A stretch of 64,000 bases of DNA from Erysipelotrichaceae bacterium (lineage in GTDB: Bacteria > Bacillota_I > Bacilli_A > Erysipelotrichales > Erysipelotrichaceae): contig JAFZQG010000004.1 of the NCBI GenBank assembly GCA_017550145.1, positions 310,001 through 374,000 on the forward strand, in the 5' to 3' direction. The notes beneath the pieces were generated by a model. That model was not told where the DNA came from and made no database searches. It was given only the letters and a program-made list of their open reading frames with translations. Position numbers and translations under genes: made by a program. Positions 1 through 9,455 of the stretch are shown piece by piece. The first letter of the stretch is position 1; each line of letters begins with the position of its first letter.

Positions 1-621
1 ATGGTCGAAAGCCGTGACCAGTGTACCGGCGACCATGTCCGTAAGACCGCGGCGTATTGCCGTCTGATCATGAACCAGTTACGCAAAGACGGTGAGTTCT
101 CGGATGTTCTGAGTGACGAATATATTGAAGATGTCGTCAACTCCGCACCTTTACATGATATCGGCAAGATCAAGGTTCCGGATGCGATCCTCAACAAGCC
201 TGGTCGTCTGACCGACGAAGAATTCGAAGAGATCAAGAAACATACCTTAGCCGGTAATGAAATCATCCAGCAGGCTATGGAGCTTGTATCTTCAGACTCA
301 AGTTATCTGAAGGAAGCCAAGAATCTGGCAACCTACCACCACGAGAAGTGGAACGGCAAGGGTTATCCGATGGGTATTTCCGGTGATGATATTCCGCTTT
401 CCGCCCGTATCATGGCGGTTGCGGATGTCTTTGATGCTCTGGTCTCACGTCGAAGCTATAAGGAGCCTTACAGTTTCGAAAAGGCAATGGAAATTATTGA
501 GGAAGGATCAGGAAACCATTTCGATCCGCGAATCGTTAAAGCCTTCAAAGAATCCTCAGAAGAAGCCCGCAAGATTTCCGAAACCTTCATGGGCGTAGGA
601 AGCGAAGAGAACAAAGCATAA
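1..621 (+). CDS. HD-GYP domain protein, 5' end cut by window
   Basis: C-terminal part of an HD-GYP phosphodiesterase, the family that hydrolyses cyclic di-GMP. The HD pair is in HDIGK (about residues 52-56), followed by a histidine pair in YHHEKWNGKGYP (about 113-124) carrying the GYP signature, then the helix with DVFDALVSRRSYK. The first codon in the window is ATG, but HD-GYP proteins normally carry a sensor or receiver region before this point, and the text starts inside the first helix of the domain, so the real start is probably upstream of the window. Two GGDEF cyclases in the window make cyclic di-GMP turnover plausible here. The partner domain is not visible. Confidence 0.88.
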   Translation: MVESRDQCTGDHVRKTAAYCRLIMNQLRKDGEFSDVLSDEYIEDVVNSAPLHDIGKIKVPDAILNKPGRLTDEEFEEIKKHTLAGNEIIQQAMELVSSDSSYLKEAKNLATYHHEKWNGKGYPMGISGDDIPLSARIMAVADVFDALVSRRSYKEPYSFEKAMEIIEEGSGNHFDPRIVKAFKESSEEARKISETFMGVGSEENKA

Positions 622-697
622 AAATTGCCACGACACGGATTATTATCGTATAAACATACAGAAAGATTTATAGAATTAATCCAAAGGGGAGTCAGTA

Positions 698-1003
698 ATG
701 TTAGAGAATAAGAAAGTAAACAAGCTTAATGAAGATGAACTTGAAGAAGTCAGCGGCGGGTTTTCTAGAGGCCCACAGTATTTAATGACAAAGAGAGGCT
801 ATGGTGAAATTGCTTTACTCTCTAAGAACGAATGGTCATTAAACAACATAATAAGACTGATACCGGGAGGAAAACAGGTATTTACAAGCGGCATTGATGC
901 TCCTGGAAAGGACATCAACGGAAATACTATTACCTTTTTAAATTGCAGTTATGATGGTGAATGGGGATTTATAAACAGCAATATGCTTGAGGAGTGCGAA
1001 TAG
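698..1003 (+). CDS. Small protein with double-glycine leader and SH3-like tail
   Basis: 101 residues with an AAAGGGGAG ribosome site in front. Residues 1-21 look like a bacteriocin-type leader: lysine-rich start, then LNEDELEEVSGG ending in Gly-Gly, the usual cut point of C39-peptidase ABC exporters. The rest (about 22-101) is not bacteriocin-like; it reads as a short SH3b-type beta domain (GKQVFTSG, then DGEWGFINSNML at the end). A related fragment lies at 9456-9590. No C39 exporter or immunity gene is seen nearby, so export and role are inferred from the leader alone. It may be a secreted wall-binding or signalling protein. Confidence 0.7.
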   Translation: MLENKKVNKLNEDELEEVSGGFSRGPQYLMTKRGYGEIALLSKNEWSLNNIIRLIPGGKQVFTSGIDAPGKDINGNTITFLNCSYDGEWGFINSNMLEECE

Positions 1004-1097
1004 TAAAACTGATTTTGTGTCTTTCAAATCAAGCTGCATAAAATCACAAAAACGTAATTTAAAACAGAAGGAATCGTGCAGATTCCTTTTTCAATAC

Positions 1098-1763
1098 TTA
1101 TTTTTTCAAAAGATCAGGACGGTTTTTCTCTGTTAGTTCCTGAGCTTTTTCTTTACGCCATTCCGCAATCTTTTCTCTGTTACCTGAAAGAAGTATTTCC
1201 GGAACTTTCATACCGTTATAATCGGCAGGTCTGGTGTATTGCGGATATTCGAGTAAACCGTCTTCAAATGATTCTTCGATCGTGCTTTCTTTCTTCATCG
1301 ATCCTTCGATAAGTCTCATGAGTGAATCACATACGACCATGGCCGGAAGTTCTCCGCCGGTCAGAATATAATCACCGATCGAAATGATATCATCTGCTGC
1401 TTCATATACTCTTTCATCGATTCCTTCATAATGTCCGCAGATAATGATCAGATGTTTATATTCTGCAAGTAAATGAGCTGTTTCCTGTTTATAAGGTGTA
1501 CCGCGTGGCGCCATGATTATCACATGAGAATCAGCTGTTCTGATTTCCTTTAAGGCATCATAGATCGGCTGACAGCGCATGATCATACCCGGCCCGCCAC
1601 CGTAAGGTGAATCGTCTACTTTGCGGAAACTTCCCGGAGCAAAATCTCTGATATCGATGACCTCCAGCTGCAAAAGACCGGAAGAGATATTCCGGGAAAT
1701 TAATGGTGTTTTGATAAATGAGTCAAACTGTTCGGGACAGATCGTAAGAAGCGATATTTTCAT
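1098..1763 (-). CDS. trmD: tRNA (guanine-N1)-methyltransferase TrmD
   Basis: 221 residues, close to the usual length. TrmD is the SPOUT-family enzyme that methylates G37 next to the anticodon with S-adenosylmethionine, preventing frameshifts. Family motifs are present: DDSPYGGGPGM, the trefoil-knot segments GHYEGIDERV and GDYILTGGELPA, and YPQYTRP. In most Bacillota trmD sits with rpsP, rimM and rplS; here it is alone between a small secreted-type protein and a divergent MATE gene, so it has been separated from its usual operon. Confidence 0.96.
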   Translation of the reverse strand: MKISLLTICPEQFDSFIKTPLISRNISSGLLQLEVIDIRDFAPGSFRKVDDSPYGGGPGMIMRCQPIYDALKEIRTADSHVIIMAPRGTPYKQETAHLLAEYKHLIIICGHYEGIDERVYEAADDIISIGDYILTGGELPAMVVCDSLMRLIEGSMKKESTIEESFEDGLLEYPQYTRPADYNGMKVPEILLSGNREKIAEWRKEKAQELTEKNRPDLLKK

Positions 1764-1822
1764 CTACTGTAATAATATGCGAACCTTCATTTTCTGTGCA
1801 AGAAAAAATGATATGATGTTGG

Positions 1823-3187
1823 ATGTATATGTCTGAAGAAAGAAACACAGAAACAAATGATATCCTGACCGGTTCGATGCTTAAGAACATCCTGTTTTTT
1901 GTCTGGCCGATCATGCTGGCAAACATCCTGCAGATCAGTTTTCATTTTGCGGATACGATCGTTATCGGTAATTACGCAAGCCAGCAAGGTCTGGCAGCTG
2001 TCGGAACGACCGGTCCGATCACGGTCTTCTTCATGTGGGGATTGAACGGCTTATCCATGGGTGCCAATGTCCTGGTTTCAAGAATGATCGGAGCGAAGAA
2101 ACATGATCAACTTAAACAGGCGGTTTTTACTTCGGTATTGATCGGTTTTGTGTTCGGATTCTGTATCAGTCTGATAGGTGTTGTTTTTGCGGAAGTGATG
2201 CTCAGATTACTGGGTACGCCATCAGATATTATGGCTGATGCGACACTGTATCTGAGGATCTATTTCTTATGCGGTGTAGCTTTCGGTGTCTTTGATTTCT
2301 GTTCCTCGATATTAAGAGCGAACGGTGATACCTCTCATCCGACCCTGTATCTGGCAATCGGGGGAGCGATGAACGTCTTACTCAATCTTCTCTTTGTGGT
2401 GGTCTTCAGAATGAATGTAGCCGGTGTGGCTCTGGCGACTCTGATCTCACAATATAGTTCTGCTTTCCTTTCTTTCAGAAGATTACTTAAAGAAGAGAGT
2501 ATGATCCATTTGGATCTAAATATGAAAAACTATGATCCTGAACTGATGAAACAGGTTTTAAGATATGGTATTCCTTCGGCTTTACAGAATCAGATGTTTT
2601 CTTTCAGCAATATGATCGTGCAGTCGAGCATCAATTCTTTCGGTTCGACTTTTGTCGCAGCGAATACCGCTTCCAATGCAATCGAAGAATATGTCTATGT
2701 CTTTGTGGATGCTTTCCCTTTAGCTTCACTTACTTTTACTTCACAGCTATATGGTGCAGGCGAATACAAGAGAATAAGGAAGATGCTTGTAATGAATTTC
2801 GTCATGTGCGGAGTAGGGGCTTTTCTGATCGGTCTTATTATTCTGATGAATGGCACATCATTGATGTCAATGGTTGCGGATGATCCCGAAGTTATCAGAA
2901 TGGGTCTGATCCGTCTGCGTTATGTGACTTTCTTCCTGTTCCTGAACGGTTTACTGGATGTCATCGTCAACGGTATCAGAGGCATCGGTCTGGCCAATCT
3001 GCCGACTATCATAACCTTATTCGGTGTCTGCGGATTCAGAGCTTTATATATCTATACGTATTTCCGTCTGAATCATACACCGGAAGTTCTGTATTCGTGT
3101 TTCCCTTTAAGCTGGGCACTGACATTGATCGTTCAGTCGGTGATCTGGTTTATCTCATATCGACGCTTACTTAATGAAGGACAATAG
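1823..3187 (+). CDS. MATE family efflux transporter
   Basis: 454-residue membrane protein with about twelve hydrophobic segments in two similar halves, as in MATE/MOP exporters that extrude drugs or metabolites using a Na+ or H+ gradient. The start region (PIMLANILQISFHFADTIVIG) and the second-half repeat (GIPSALQNQMFSFSNMIVQ) are typical. Start choice is open: ATG at 1823 or at 1829. A TGaTATGAT box ends 11 bases before 1829 and no ribosome site is present, which fits a leaderless message from 1829. It is divergent from trmD and ends in a hairpin at 3190-3212. Substrate unknown. Confidence 0.9.
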   Translation: MYMSEERNTETNDILTGSMLKNILFFVWPIMLANILQISFHFADTIVIGNYASQQGLAAVGTTGPITVFFMWGLNGLSMGANVLVSRMIGAKKHDQLKQAVFTSVLIGFVFGFCISLIGVVFAEVMLRLLGTPSDIMADATLYLRIYFLCGVAFGVFDFCSSILRANGDTSHPTLYLAIGGAMNVLLNLLFVVVFRMNVAGVALATLISQYSSAFLSFRRLLKEESMIHLDLNMKNYDPELMKQVLRYGIPSALQNQMFSFSNMIVQSSINSFGSTFVAANTASNAIEEYVYVFVDAFPLASLTFTSQLYGAGEYKRIRKMLVMNFVMCGVGAFLIGLIILMNGTSLMSMVADDPEVIRMGLIRLRYVTFFLFLNGLLDVIVNGIRGIGLANLPTIITLFGVCGFRALYIYTYFRLNHTPEVLYSCFPLSWALTLIVQSVIWFISYRRLLNEGQ

Positions 3188-3189
3188 AA

Positions 3190-3212
3190 AAGCCGCAGAA
3201 ATTACTGCGGCT
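3190..3212 (+). terminator. Hairpin terminator after MATE gene
   Basis: AGCCGCAG and CTGCGGCT form a perfect 8-bp stem around a 6-base loop, just after the MATE stop codon. The T-run after the stem is short on both strands, so it may serve both the MATE gene and the convergent hydrolase. Confidence 0.7.
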
Positions 3213-3234
3213 TTGTCTACAGATAATATGTGTT

Positions 3235-4164
3235 TTATAAGATGCAGGAATCGAAGAAATCGATAATGCCGTCTTCGACGTCTTCTTTTAATTCGGCATA
3301 GTTGTGGATCTCGTGGCGGTAACCGGTATAGAGAACAGTCGTTACATCATGACCGGTATCTGTCAGCCAGTTAGCACACTGGTAAACACCTGTACCGTAC
3401 TGTCCGACCGGGTCCTGGTCGCCGGCAATGTTGTAGATCGGCAGCTCCTTAGGAACCTTTTCAGCCCACTCCGGTCCGGTAATATCTTTCATCATCAGCA
3501 AGAAGTAATACCAGGCTCTGTTGCTGGTAGGTTTGGTGAAGGCATCAAACGGGTCTTCCGCATGGTCGGTCTGGACATATGGTGAATCACAGATCCATTC
3601 GTTGCCGAGTTTTACACCTTCACTGCAGCGGGCAAACATCCAGCCCATGAAGGTTGCGCCAAGTGTCGGATCGGACTCATCGCCTTTGCCTTCATTGACC
3701 AGTTTTTCAACAATGGCGATATTGTCATCGAGATTAGGCCAGACACCGGTCGTGCCACAGATCGTCGCACCTTTTAAGTCGTTTCCGTAACGGGCAATAT
3801 ACTGTCTGGTGATGAATGATCCCATACTGTGTCCGAACATGAAATACGGAAGATCAGGATACTTTTCACAGACCAGATCATGGAGTTTCTTTTCATCTTC
3901 AACCATGGTCTCAAAACCTTTATCACCCCAGTTGCCCCAGCTGTCATTTTCCAAAGCGGTCTTGCCGTGTCCGACATGGTCGTCGGCTGCAACGATATAG
4001 CCTGCTTCCATAAAGCTGGTGATCATGTGGAGATAACGGCGGGAATGCTCACCAAAACCATGAATAAGCTGGATGATACCCATAGGCCGGCATGCCGGGA
4101 CATAGATCCATCCGTAAACCTGATCACGCTCGTTGAACGAGGTGAACTTCACTTCATGTAACAT
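3235..4164 (-). CDS. Alpha/beta hydrolase, lysophospholipase/monoacylglycerol lipase type
   Basis: 309 residues of the serine-aminopeptidase (Hydrolase_4) family, cytoplasmic, no signal peptide. Visible features are the oxyanion segment QLIHGFGEHSRRY near residue 34, the nucleophile elbow GHSMGS (about 112-117), an acid in AGDQDPVG (about 248) and the catalytic histidine in YRHEIHNY near 284. The lid region between elbow and acid is of normal length. It is transcribed as a single gene converging on the MATE gene. An AAAGG site lies about 12 bases before the ATG. Substrate cannot be told from sequence; ester-linked lipids are typical for the family. Confidence 0.88.
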   Translation of the reverse strand: MLHEVKFTSFNERDQVYGWIYVPACRPMGIIQLIHGFGEHSRRYLHMITSFMEAGYIVAADDHVGHGKTALENDSWGNWGDKGFETMVEDEKKLHDLVCEKYPDLPYFMFGHSMGSFITRQYIARYGNDLKGATICGTTGVWPNLDDNIAIVEKLVNEGKGDESDPTLGATFMGWMFARCSEGVKLGNEWICDSPYVQTDHAEDPFDAFTKPTSNRAWYYFLLMMKDITGPEWAEKVPKELPIYNIAGDQDPVGQYGTGVYQCANWLTDTGHDVTTVLYTGYRHEIHNYAELKEDVEDGIIDFFDSCIL

Positions 4165-4362
4165 ATTATGAATTATCCTTTCTGAGTAGAGTACTCTCTA
4201 TCTGTCTTAATAATATCATTTTTACTCTTCTTAAAAATGTATATCACAAACGATTTTTTCAGTTTTCACCGCTTATTCACAATCGCCTGCTAAGATATCA
4301 GTGTAAGATAAGTTTTTTCATTTTTTCCCTCAAAATTTTAACTGTTTTACCTGCTGTATAAG

Positions 4363-4384
4363 AAAAAGGCCCTGAGGCCTTTTT
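4363..4384 (-). terminator. Bidirectional hairpin terminator
   Basis: AAAAAGGCC and GGCCTTTTT form a 9-bp stem with a 4-base loop just past the aldo/keto reductase stop on the minus strand. A/T runs on both sides allow use in either direction. Confidence 0.8.
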
Positions 4385-4390
4385 CTTTAC

Positions 4391-5506
4391 TTAATTCTCT
4401 AATTCGCGGCACTTTTCCAGTAAGGAGATGATCGGCAAGTGCTGAGGGCAGGCAGCTTCACACTGACCGCACTGGATGCAGTCACTGGCTTTGCCGTGGT
4501 CCTGGGTAACGATCATATATTCTCTCTTGGTTCTGAATTCCGGTGAACCTTTCTTGCGGTTTTCGACCGTGAAGATATCAGGAATAGGGATATCCATCGG
4601 ACAGCCCTTTGTGCAATAGCGGCAGCCTGTGCAGGCAATATCTTTTTCTTCGTTCAGAGCTTCCTGTGCTTTTCTGATGACTTCCTGTTCGTGTTCATCA
4701 AGAGGCTTGAAGTCTTTCATGAAACTGAGGTTGTCTTTCATCTGATCGAGGTTACTCATACCGCTTAAGATAGCCAGGATGTTTTCCTGAGAACCAACAA
4801 ATCTTAAGGCCCAGGATGGATAGGAGAGACCGTTGTTTTCAGCGTCGAAGATCTCCTTGACGGCAGCAGGTGGATCCGCCAGGATACCGCCCTTGACCGG
4901 TTCCATGACGACGACCGGTTTATTATGGGCTTTACAGATCTCCAGATTCTGACGGGATTTGACACCAGGATTCTCCCAGTCCGCATAGTTGATCTGCAGC
5001 TGGACAAAGTCCACATCAGGATGTTTGGTTAACAGTTCTTCCAGCAGTTCCGGATCCGCATGGAAAGAGAAGCCGTAGTGTCTGATCAGACCTTTTTCTT
5101 TTAATTCCTTGACGTAATCCCAGAGATGGAAGCGGTCATATTTTTCATAGTTGGAACGCTGTATAGCGTGTAAGAGATAATAATCGAAATATCCGGCATT
5201 GGTTCTTTCAAGGCTGGTTTCAAATTCTTTTTTAGCTGTCTCTTCATCGTTGACACTATCAGTGCAGATCAGTTTGGTTGCCAGCGTATATGATTCACGC
5301 GGATATCTGTCGATCAGTGCTTTTCTGATAGCTTCTTCCGATCCCGGATAGGCAAAGGCGGTATCGAAATATGTACCTCCGGCTTCAAGGAACAGATCGA
5401 CCATCTGCGCTGTCTGTTCAACATCGATCGTCTCATCTTCGAGTTTAGGCAGTCTCATCAGACCGAAACCCAGCTTCATTTTGTTGTGTGTAGAATAGTT
5501 GTCCAT
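4391..5506 (-). CDS. Aldo/keto reductase with C-terminal 4Fe-4S ferredoxin domain
   Basis: 371 residues. The first 280 or so form an aldo/keto reductase barrel (GLMRLPKL; D of FDTAFAYPGSEEAI; HYGFSFH). The last 90 carry two iron-sulfur clusters: CTGCRYCTKGCPMD near residue 290 and CIQCGQCEAACPQ near 345. This fusion is common in anaerobic Firmicutes, where it is thought to link carbonyl reduction to a ferredoxin-type donor. AGAGGAAAC precedes the ATG. It is the last gene of a minus-strand run with PHP, PfkB and NudC genes. Physiological substrate unknown. Confidence 0.92.
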   Translation of the reverse strand: MDNYSTHNKMKLGFGLMRLPKLEDETIDVEQTAQMVDLFLEAGGTYFDTAFAYPGSEEAIRKALIDRYPRESYTLATKLICTDSVNDEETAKKEFETSLERTNAGYFDYYLLHAIQRSNYEKYDRFHLWDYVKELKEKGLIRHYGFSFHADPELLEELLTKHPDVDFVQLQINYADWENPGVKSRQNLEICKAHNKPVVVMEPVKGGILADPPAAVKEIFDAENNGLSYPSWALRFVGSQENILAILSGMSNLDQMKDNLSFMKDFKPLDEHEQEVIRKAQEALNEEKDIACTGCRYCTKGCPMDIPIPDIFTVENRKKGSPEFRTKREYMIVTQDHGKASDCIQCGQCEAACPQHLPIISLLEKCRELEN

Positions 5507-5521
5507 GTTTCCTCTTTCTAT

Positions 5522-6244
5522 TTATTCTTTTCCCATAAATCTTAATATTTTATGAAGATCGTTATTCAGAATCTGTTCTTCAGGGAAATTATACTGTTTC
5601 ACCAGTTCAAAGGCCTTATCGGTTCTTCCGACTGCCGACGGATCATGAGCATCGGAATCGATTACGATCATGGCTCCGGTCTTTTCACACCATTCCAGCA
5701 TCGTCTTATAGTTTTCAAAACAGTTTATCCTGTGATCCGGTTTAAGTAATGAAGAGTTATTTACTTCCAGTGCAACACCGTATTCCTTGGCTGCGATGGC
5801 AAGCTTCTCATAATCCAGTGGTGTGTGGTCATCATCGGGATGAGAGACGATCTTGATCTTCTCGTTCTTCATGCAGGAAATAAGATTTTCGGTGTTGCCT
5901 TCCTTGCCACAGTCTTTATAGCACAGCAGGTGGATACCGGCGATACCGTAATCAAGCCTGTCGATCCAGCGCTGGTCCAAAGAAAGTTTGCCTTCGTTTA
6001 AGACATTGATCTCGCAGCCTATCATTATCTTTACACCATAAAGTTCTCGCGGTATGGCTTTAAGATTGCAGAAATAGAACGGATCACAGGTTCCCGGTAT
6101 ACCCGGACCGTGTTCGGTAATACCCAGGATCTCCAATCCTATATCAGCTGCCGCCCGCGCATTTTCTCTGATGGTGCCGTAGGCGTGTCCGCTGACGATA
6201 GTATGGGAGTGTAAGTCGCCTATCAGTTTTTTATATTCATTCAT
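5522..6244 (-). CDS. PHP domain phosphatase (YcdX-like)
   Basis: 240 residues of the PHP superfamily, with the metal-binding histidine sets DLHSHT near residue 10, ITEHG near 43, a glutamate in GCEINV, SHPDD near 134 and DSDAHD near 195. These match the trinuclear-metal YcdX branch of phosphatases. It overlaps the start of its upstream neighbour (the PfkB kinase) by 8 bases, showing translational coupling, and lies 15 bases from the aldo/keto reductase. Substrate is likely a small phosphorylated metabolite; this is inference. Confidence 0.88.
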   Translation of the reverse strand: MNEYKKLIGDLHSHTIVSGHAYGTIRENARAAADIGLEILGITEHGPGIPGTCDPFYFCNLKAIPRELYGVKIMIGCEINVLNEGKLSLDQRWIDRLDYGIAGIHLLCYKDCGKEGNTENLISCMKNEKIKIVSHPDDDHTPLDYEKLAIAAKEYGVALEVNNSSLLKPDHRINCFENYKTMLEWCEKTGAMIVIDSDAHDPSAVGRTDKAFELVKQYNFPEEQILNNDLHKILRFMGKE

Positions 6245-7169
6245 CAGGGAATCCTTCTAAGCCGAATTCAGCCGGCTGGAAGCGCGGTGAGACACTTTCG
6301 TTGGTAGCAATGACCGCGGAGGCTAATCTGGTACCGATGTTGCAGGATTCACAAAGGGATTTGCCATAGGTCAGTCCGATTGCAACACCCGCAAAGAAGG
6401 AATCTCCGGCACCGGTAGTATCGACGACATCAACTTTCTGGGAAGGACAGAATCCGTGTTCACCGTTATGTTCAACATAGATCGCACCCTTTTCTCCCAG
6501 GGTTACGACCATCTTTTTTATTTCAGCCTGTTCGACTTTATCACACAGGACTTCTTCGAATTCAGGGATAGATAGACCTTCATATTCTTCCGAGAACAGC
6601 AGTTCGGCTTCCTGTTCGTTACAGACGATACAGGAGACACGGGAGAGGAAGGCTCTTCTTTCCATGGCCAGTGACATATTGGAGACGACGGCGAAGATCT
6701 GTTTATTGTATTTCTCGGCCAGATTGAAGATAATGGTCAAGAGATCTACTTCCATATCGATTTCCACGACGACACTGTCGGCTTCGGAAATGATCTTGTC
6801 GCCCTGCTTATCCAATACTTCCTTGATCAGTGAAAGATCCGGTCTTTTGGATATTGAAGCTACGACATCGCCGTTATTGTCGAAGATGGCCAGCCAGGTC
6901 CCCAGTCCGTCCGGAGTCCTGATGATGTAGTCGGTATTGACGTTGTGTTTTCTGAGTCTTGCGATAACGTCGTTGCCGATACCGGTATTGTCAACGACAC
7001 TCACATAAACAGGGCGCAGCTGAACATTCGCAATATCTTCCGCAACATTTCTGCTTACTCCGCCATGAACCTGTACAACTCTGCCGACGTTTCTTCCCGA
7101 AGGAATATACTGGGCAATCGGATATCCTTTGATATCCACAAATACTGCACCGAATACGACGATTCCCAT
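6237..7169 (-). CDS. PfkB-family carbohydrate/nucleoside kinase
   Basis: 310 residues with the ribokinase fold. The N-terminal substrate region has GRNVGRVVQVHGGVSRNVAE and the C-terminal signature DTTGAGDSFFAGV holds the catalytic aspartate. This shape resembles the pseudouridine/adenosine-type branch more than fructokinases, but I cannot assign the substrate. GGGAGA stands before the ATG. It is the first gene of the pair with the overlapping PHP phosphatase, so kinase and phosphatase would be made together, which may indicate a metabolite recycling pair. Confidence 0.87.
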   Translation of the reverse strand: MGIVVFGAVFVDIKGYPIAQYIPSGRNVGRVVQVHGGVSRNVAEDIANVQLRPVYVSVVDNTGIGNDVIARLRKHNVNTDYIIRTPDGLGTWLAIFDNNGDVVASISKRPDLSLIKEVLDKQGDKIISEADSVVVEIDMEVDLLTIIFNLAEKYNKQIFAVVSNMSLAMERRAFLSRVSCIVCNEQEAELLFSEEYEGLSIPEFEEVLCDKVEQAEIKKMVVTLGEKGAIYVEHNGEHGFCPSQKVDVVDTTGAGDSFFAGVAIGLTYGKSLCESCNIGTRLASAVIATNESVSPRFQPAEFGLEGFPDE

Positions 7170-7234
7170 TATCTGATCTCCCTTTATTTGCTTTTATTTT
7201 AACTTAAAAAAATAAAAAACAGTAATCATATTGA

Positions 7235-8047
7235 TCACTGTCTGCCTTCTTTGAACATCTTCATCATTTCGTTGGTCAGTGAGTATTCGACAGGCTGGAG
7301 TTCAATGTCTTCTCTCTTCGTCCAGATCGCCGATTTAAGCTCATTTTCATCTACCCTGATCGTATCATCGCCATCCACTTCGCAATAAAAGCCCATCAGT
7401 ATATCCTGGGCAATGCCCCAGGGCTGGGATTTGTAGTAGCGGATGTTTTTAACGTTTAATCCGACTTCTTCCTTGACCTCTCTTTTAACACATTCTTCGA
7501 GCGTTTCACCGATTTCGGTAAAGCCGGCGATCAGCGCGTTATGTCTGTAGCCGTGCGCATAACGGGTCAGAATGATCTTATCCTTATTTATAACACCGAT
7601 GATGACAGCGGGATTGATGCGGGGATAGATGGTGTTTCCGCAGTCCGGACATCTTAAGGCTCTTTCCTTATGGTCATGAACAAGACCTTTTCCGCAGCGG
7701 CCGCAGTATCTGTTATCTTTATACCATTTATCAAGATGGTAAGCGGTAAAGGCTGCATAGGCCTTTTCTTTCGAAATGACTTCACCGGAAAGAAAAGTTC
7801 TGACTGATACATATTCGCCATCGCTGATTTCAACAGGATCCAGTGTCAGATAGTATTCATCATTATTGATCGAAAACAGATAGATCGTATCCGGATCATT
7901 CAGTTCTTCATAATGAGGGAAACTGTTCGTATTGCTGTGACATAAGATCTCATCATTACGAAACGACAGAATAAAAGAACCTTTATCGGCTTTCTTATCT
8001 TTGTACTGGTTATCGAGATGCAAAGGTGCAATATCCTGAATCATCAT
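7235..8047 (-). CDS. nudC: NAD(+) diphosphatase NudC-like Nudix hydrolase
   Basis: About 270 residues with the NudC layout: a divergent N-terminal region, a four-cysteine zinc ribbon (CGRCGKG ... CPDCGN) near residues 116-137, then a Nudix domain with the full box from GFTEIGE to EEVGL near 170-195. The downstream NudC signature begins SQPW but continues GIAQDI, so it departs from the classical SQPWPFPxS. NudC cleaves NADH and removes NAD caps from RNA. The first Met codon is ATG at 8047 (or 8044); a TATAAT box on the minus strand at 8053-8058 lies 5-8 bases before it, with no ribosome site, so the message is probably leaderless. Confidence 0.9.
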   Translation of the reverse strand: MMIQDIAPLHLDNQYKDKKADKGSFILSFRNDEILCHSNTNSFPHYEELNDPDTIYLFSINNDEYYLTLDPVEISDGEYVSVRTFLSGEVISKEKAYAAFTAYHLDKWYKDNRYCGRCGKGLVHDHKERALRCPDCGNTIYPRINPAVIIGVINKDKIILTRYAHGYRHNALIAGFTEIGETLEECVKREVKEEVGLNVKNIRYYKSQPWGIAQDILMGFYCEVDGDDTIRVDENELKSAIWTKREDIELQPVEYSLTNEMMKMFKEGRQ

Positions 8048-8109
8048 GTTCAATTATAACTCTTTCAATCTGATAAAATTATAGGTGAAGAAGATTTCAG
8101 GGGGTCAAT

Positions 8110-9444
8110 ATGAAACTCAATTATCTCAGAACTTTTACGGTCGGTCTGGCCTTTTTATCAATCAGTGCTTTCTGGCAGATGTATGACAATGTCATACCAC
8201 TGATCCTGACCAATACTTTTCATCTGAATGAAACTTATTCGGGTGCCATTATGGCGGCGGATAATGTTCTGGCGCTGTTTCTGCTGCCATTATTCGGATC
8301 ACTTTCGGATAAGGTAGAAACAAAGATCGGCAAGCGTATGCCTTTCATTCTCTTTGGCACGGGCATGGCAATCATCCTGATGAATATCTTACCGATTCTG
8401 GATAATTCCTATTACAAAGAGCCTAATTCATTCAAGGTCGTTTCTTTCGTAATTGTGTTGGGGTTATTACTGATCGCCATGGGAACCTACCGTTCTCCGG
8501 CAGTAGCCATGATGCCTGATGTTACACCTAAACCATTACGTTCAAAGGCCAATGCGGTCATCAATCTGATGGGAGCGATCGGCGGTATCATCTATCTGGC
8601 TGTAGCAGCCTTCATGTATCCGAACTCCAAAATTGCGGGTCTTGAACATGTGGATTATCAGATCCTGTTCATAACCGTTTCGGCGATCATGTTTGTGGCG
8701 GTAGGCTTACTGTTCCTGTTTGTGAAGGAACCGAAACTGGTTGCGGAAAACAAAGCGCTTGAGGAGCAGCATCCTGAATGGAACCTGGCTGAAGATGACG
8801 GATCAGGTAATGAGAAACTTCCTGCGGATGTCAAAAGATCACTGGGTTTCCTTCTGGCTTCGATTGCCTTGTGGTTTACCGGATACAACGCGGTAACGAC
8901 CTGGTTCACGACCTATGTATCGGTAATCATGGGTGAGGGACTCGGCGGTGCCAGCACCTGCATGCTGGTGGCAACAGCCGGAGCCATTCTTTCCTATATC
9001 CCGATCGGCAACCTCGCTTCAAAGATCGGCAGACGCAAGACCATCATGGGCGGCATCATCCTGCTGGCTTCGATGTTCTTTATGGATTTCATCATGACCA
9101 TGATCTTCAAATCGATCAATCCGATCATGTTTGTGAACTTTGCCCTGCTGGGTTTAGCCTGGGCGGCCATCAATGTCAACTCTCTACCGATGGTGGTCGA
9201 GATGTGCAAGGGTTCCGATGTCGGCAAGTTTACCGGATATTACTATACCGCCAGCATGGCAGCCCAGATCGTTACACCGATCCTGGCCGGTACATTAATG
9301 AGACTTATTTCCTACAAGATCCTTTTTATCTATGCCACTTTCTTTACTATCCTGTCATTTGTGACTATGACGCAGGTCAGACACGGTGATCAGAAGGTCG
9401 AGGCTAAGAAAGGTCTTGAAGCCTTTGAGGATATGGCAGATTAA
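8110..9444 (+). CDS. MFS transporter, SLC45/sugar-carrier-like
   Basis: 444 residues with about twelve membrane segments. The loop RSPAVAMMPDVTPKPLRSKA near 138-157 and the N-terminal FGSLSDKVETKIGKRMPFI match the GPH/SLC45-like branch often linked to disaccharide uptake. A second MFS signature, ASKIGRRKTIMGG, lies near 300. AGGGGGT precedes the ATG by a good distance. It stands alone, divergent from nudC, and is followed by a protein remnant. Substrate unknown, though a sugar is likely. Confidence 0.88.
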   Translation: MKLNYLRTFTVGLAFLSISAFWQMYDNVIPLILTNTFHLNETYSGAIMAADNVLALFLLPLFGSLSDKVETKIGKRMPFILFGTGMAIILMNILPILDNSYYKEPNSFKVVSFVIVLGLLLIAMGTYRSPAVAMMPDVTPKPLRSKANAVINLMGAIGGIIYLAVAAFMYPNSKIAGLEHVDYQILFITVSAIMFVAVGLLFLFVKEPKLVAENKALEEQHPEWNLAEDDGSGNEKLPADVKRSLGFLLASIALWFTGYNAVTTWFTTYVSVIMGEGLGGASTCMLVATAGAILSYIPIGNLASKIGRRKTIMGGIILLASMFFMDFIMTMIFKSINPIMFVNFALLGLAWAAINVNSLPMVVEMCKGSDVGKFTGYYYTASMAAQIVTPILAGTLMRLISYKILFIYATFFTILSFVTMTQVRHGDQKVEAKKGLEAFEDMAD

Positions 9445-9455
9445 TCTGAGAATAA

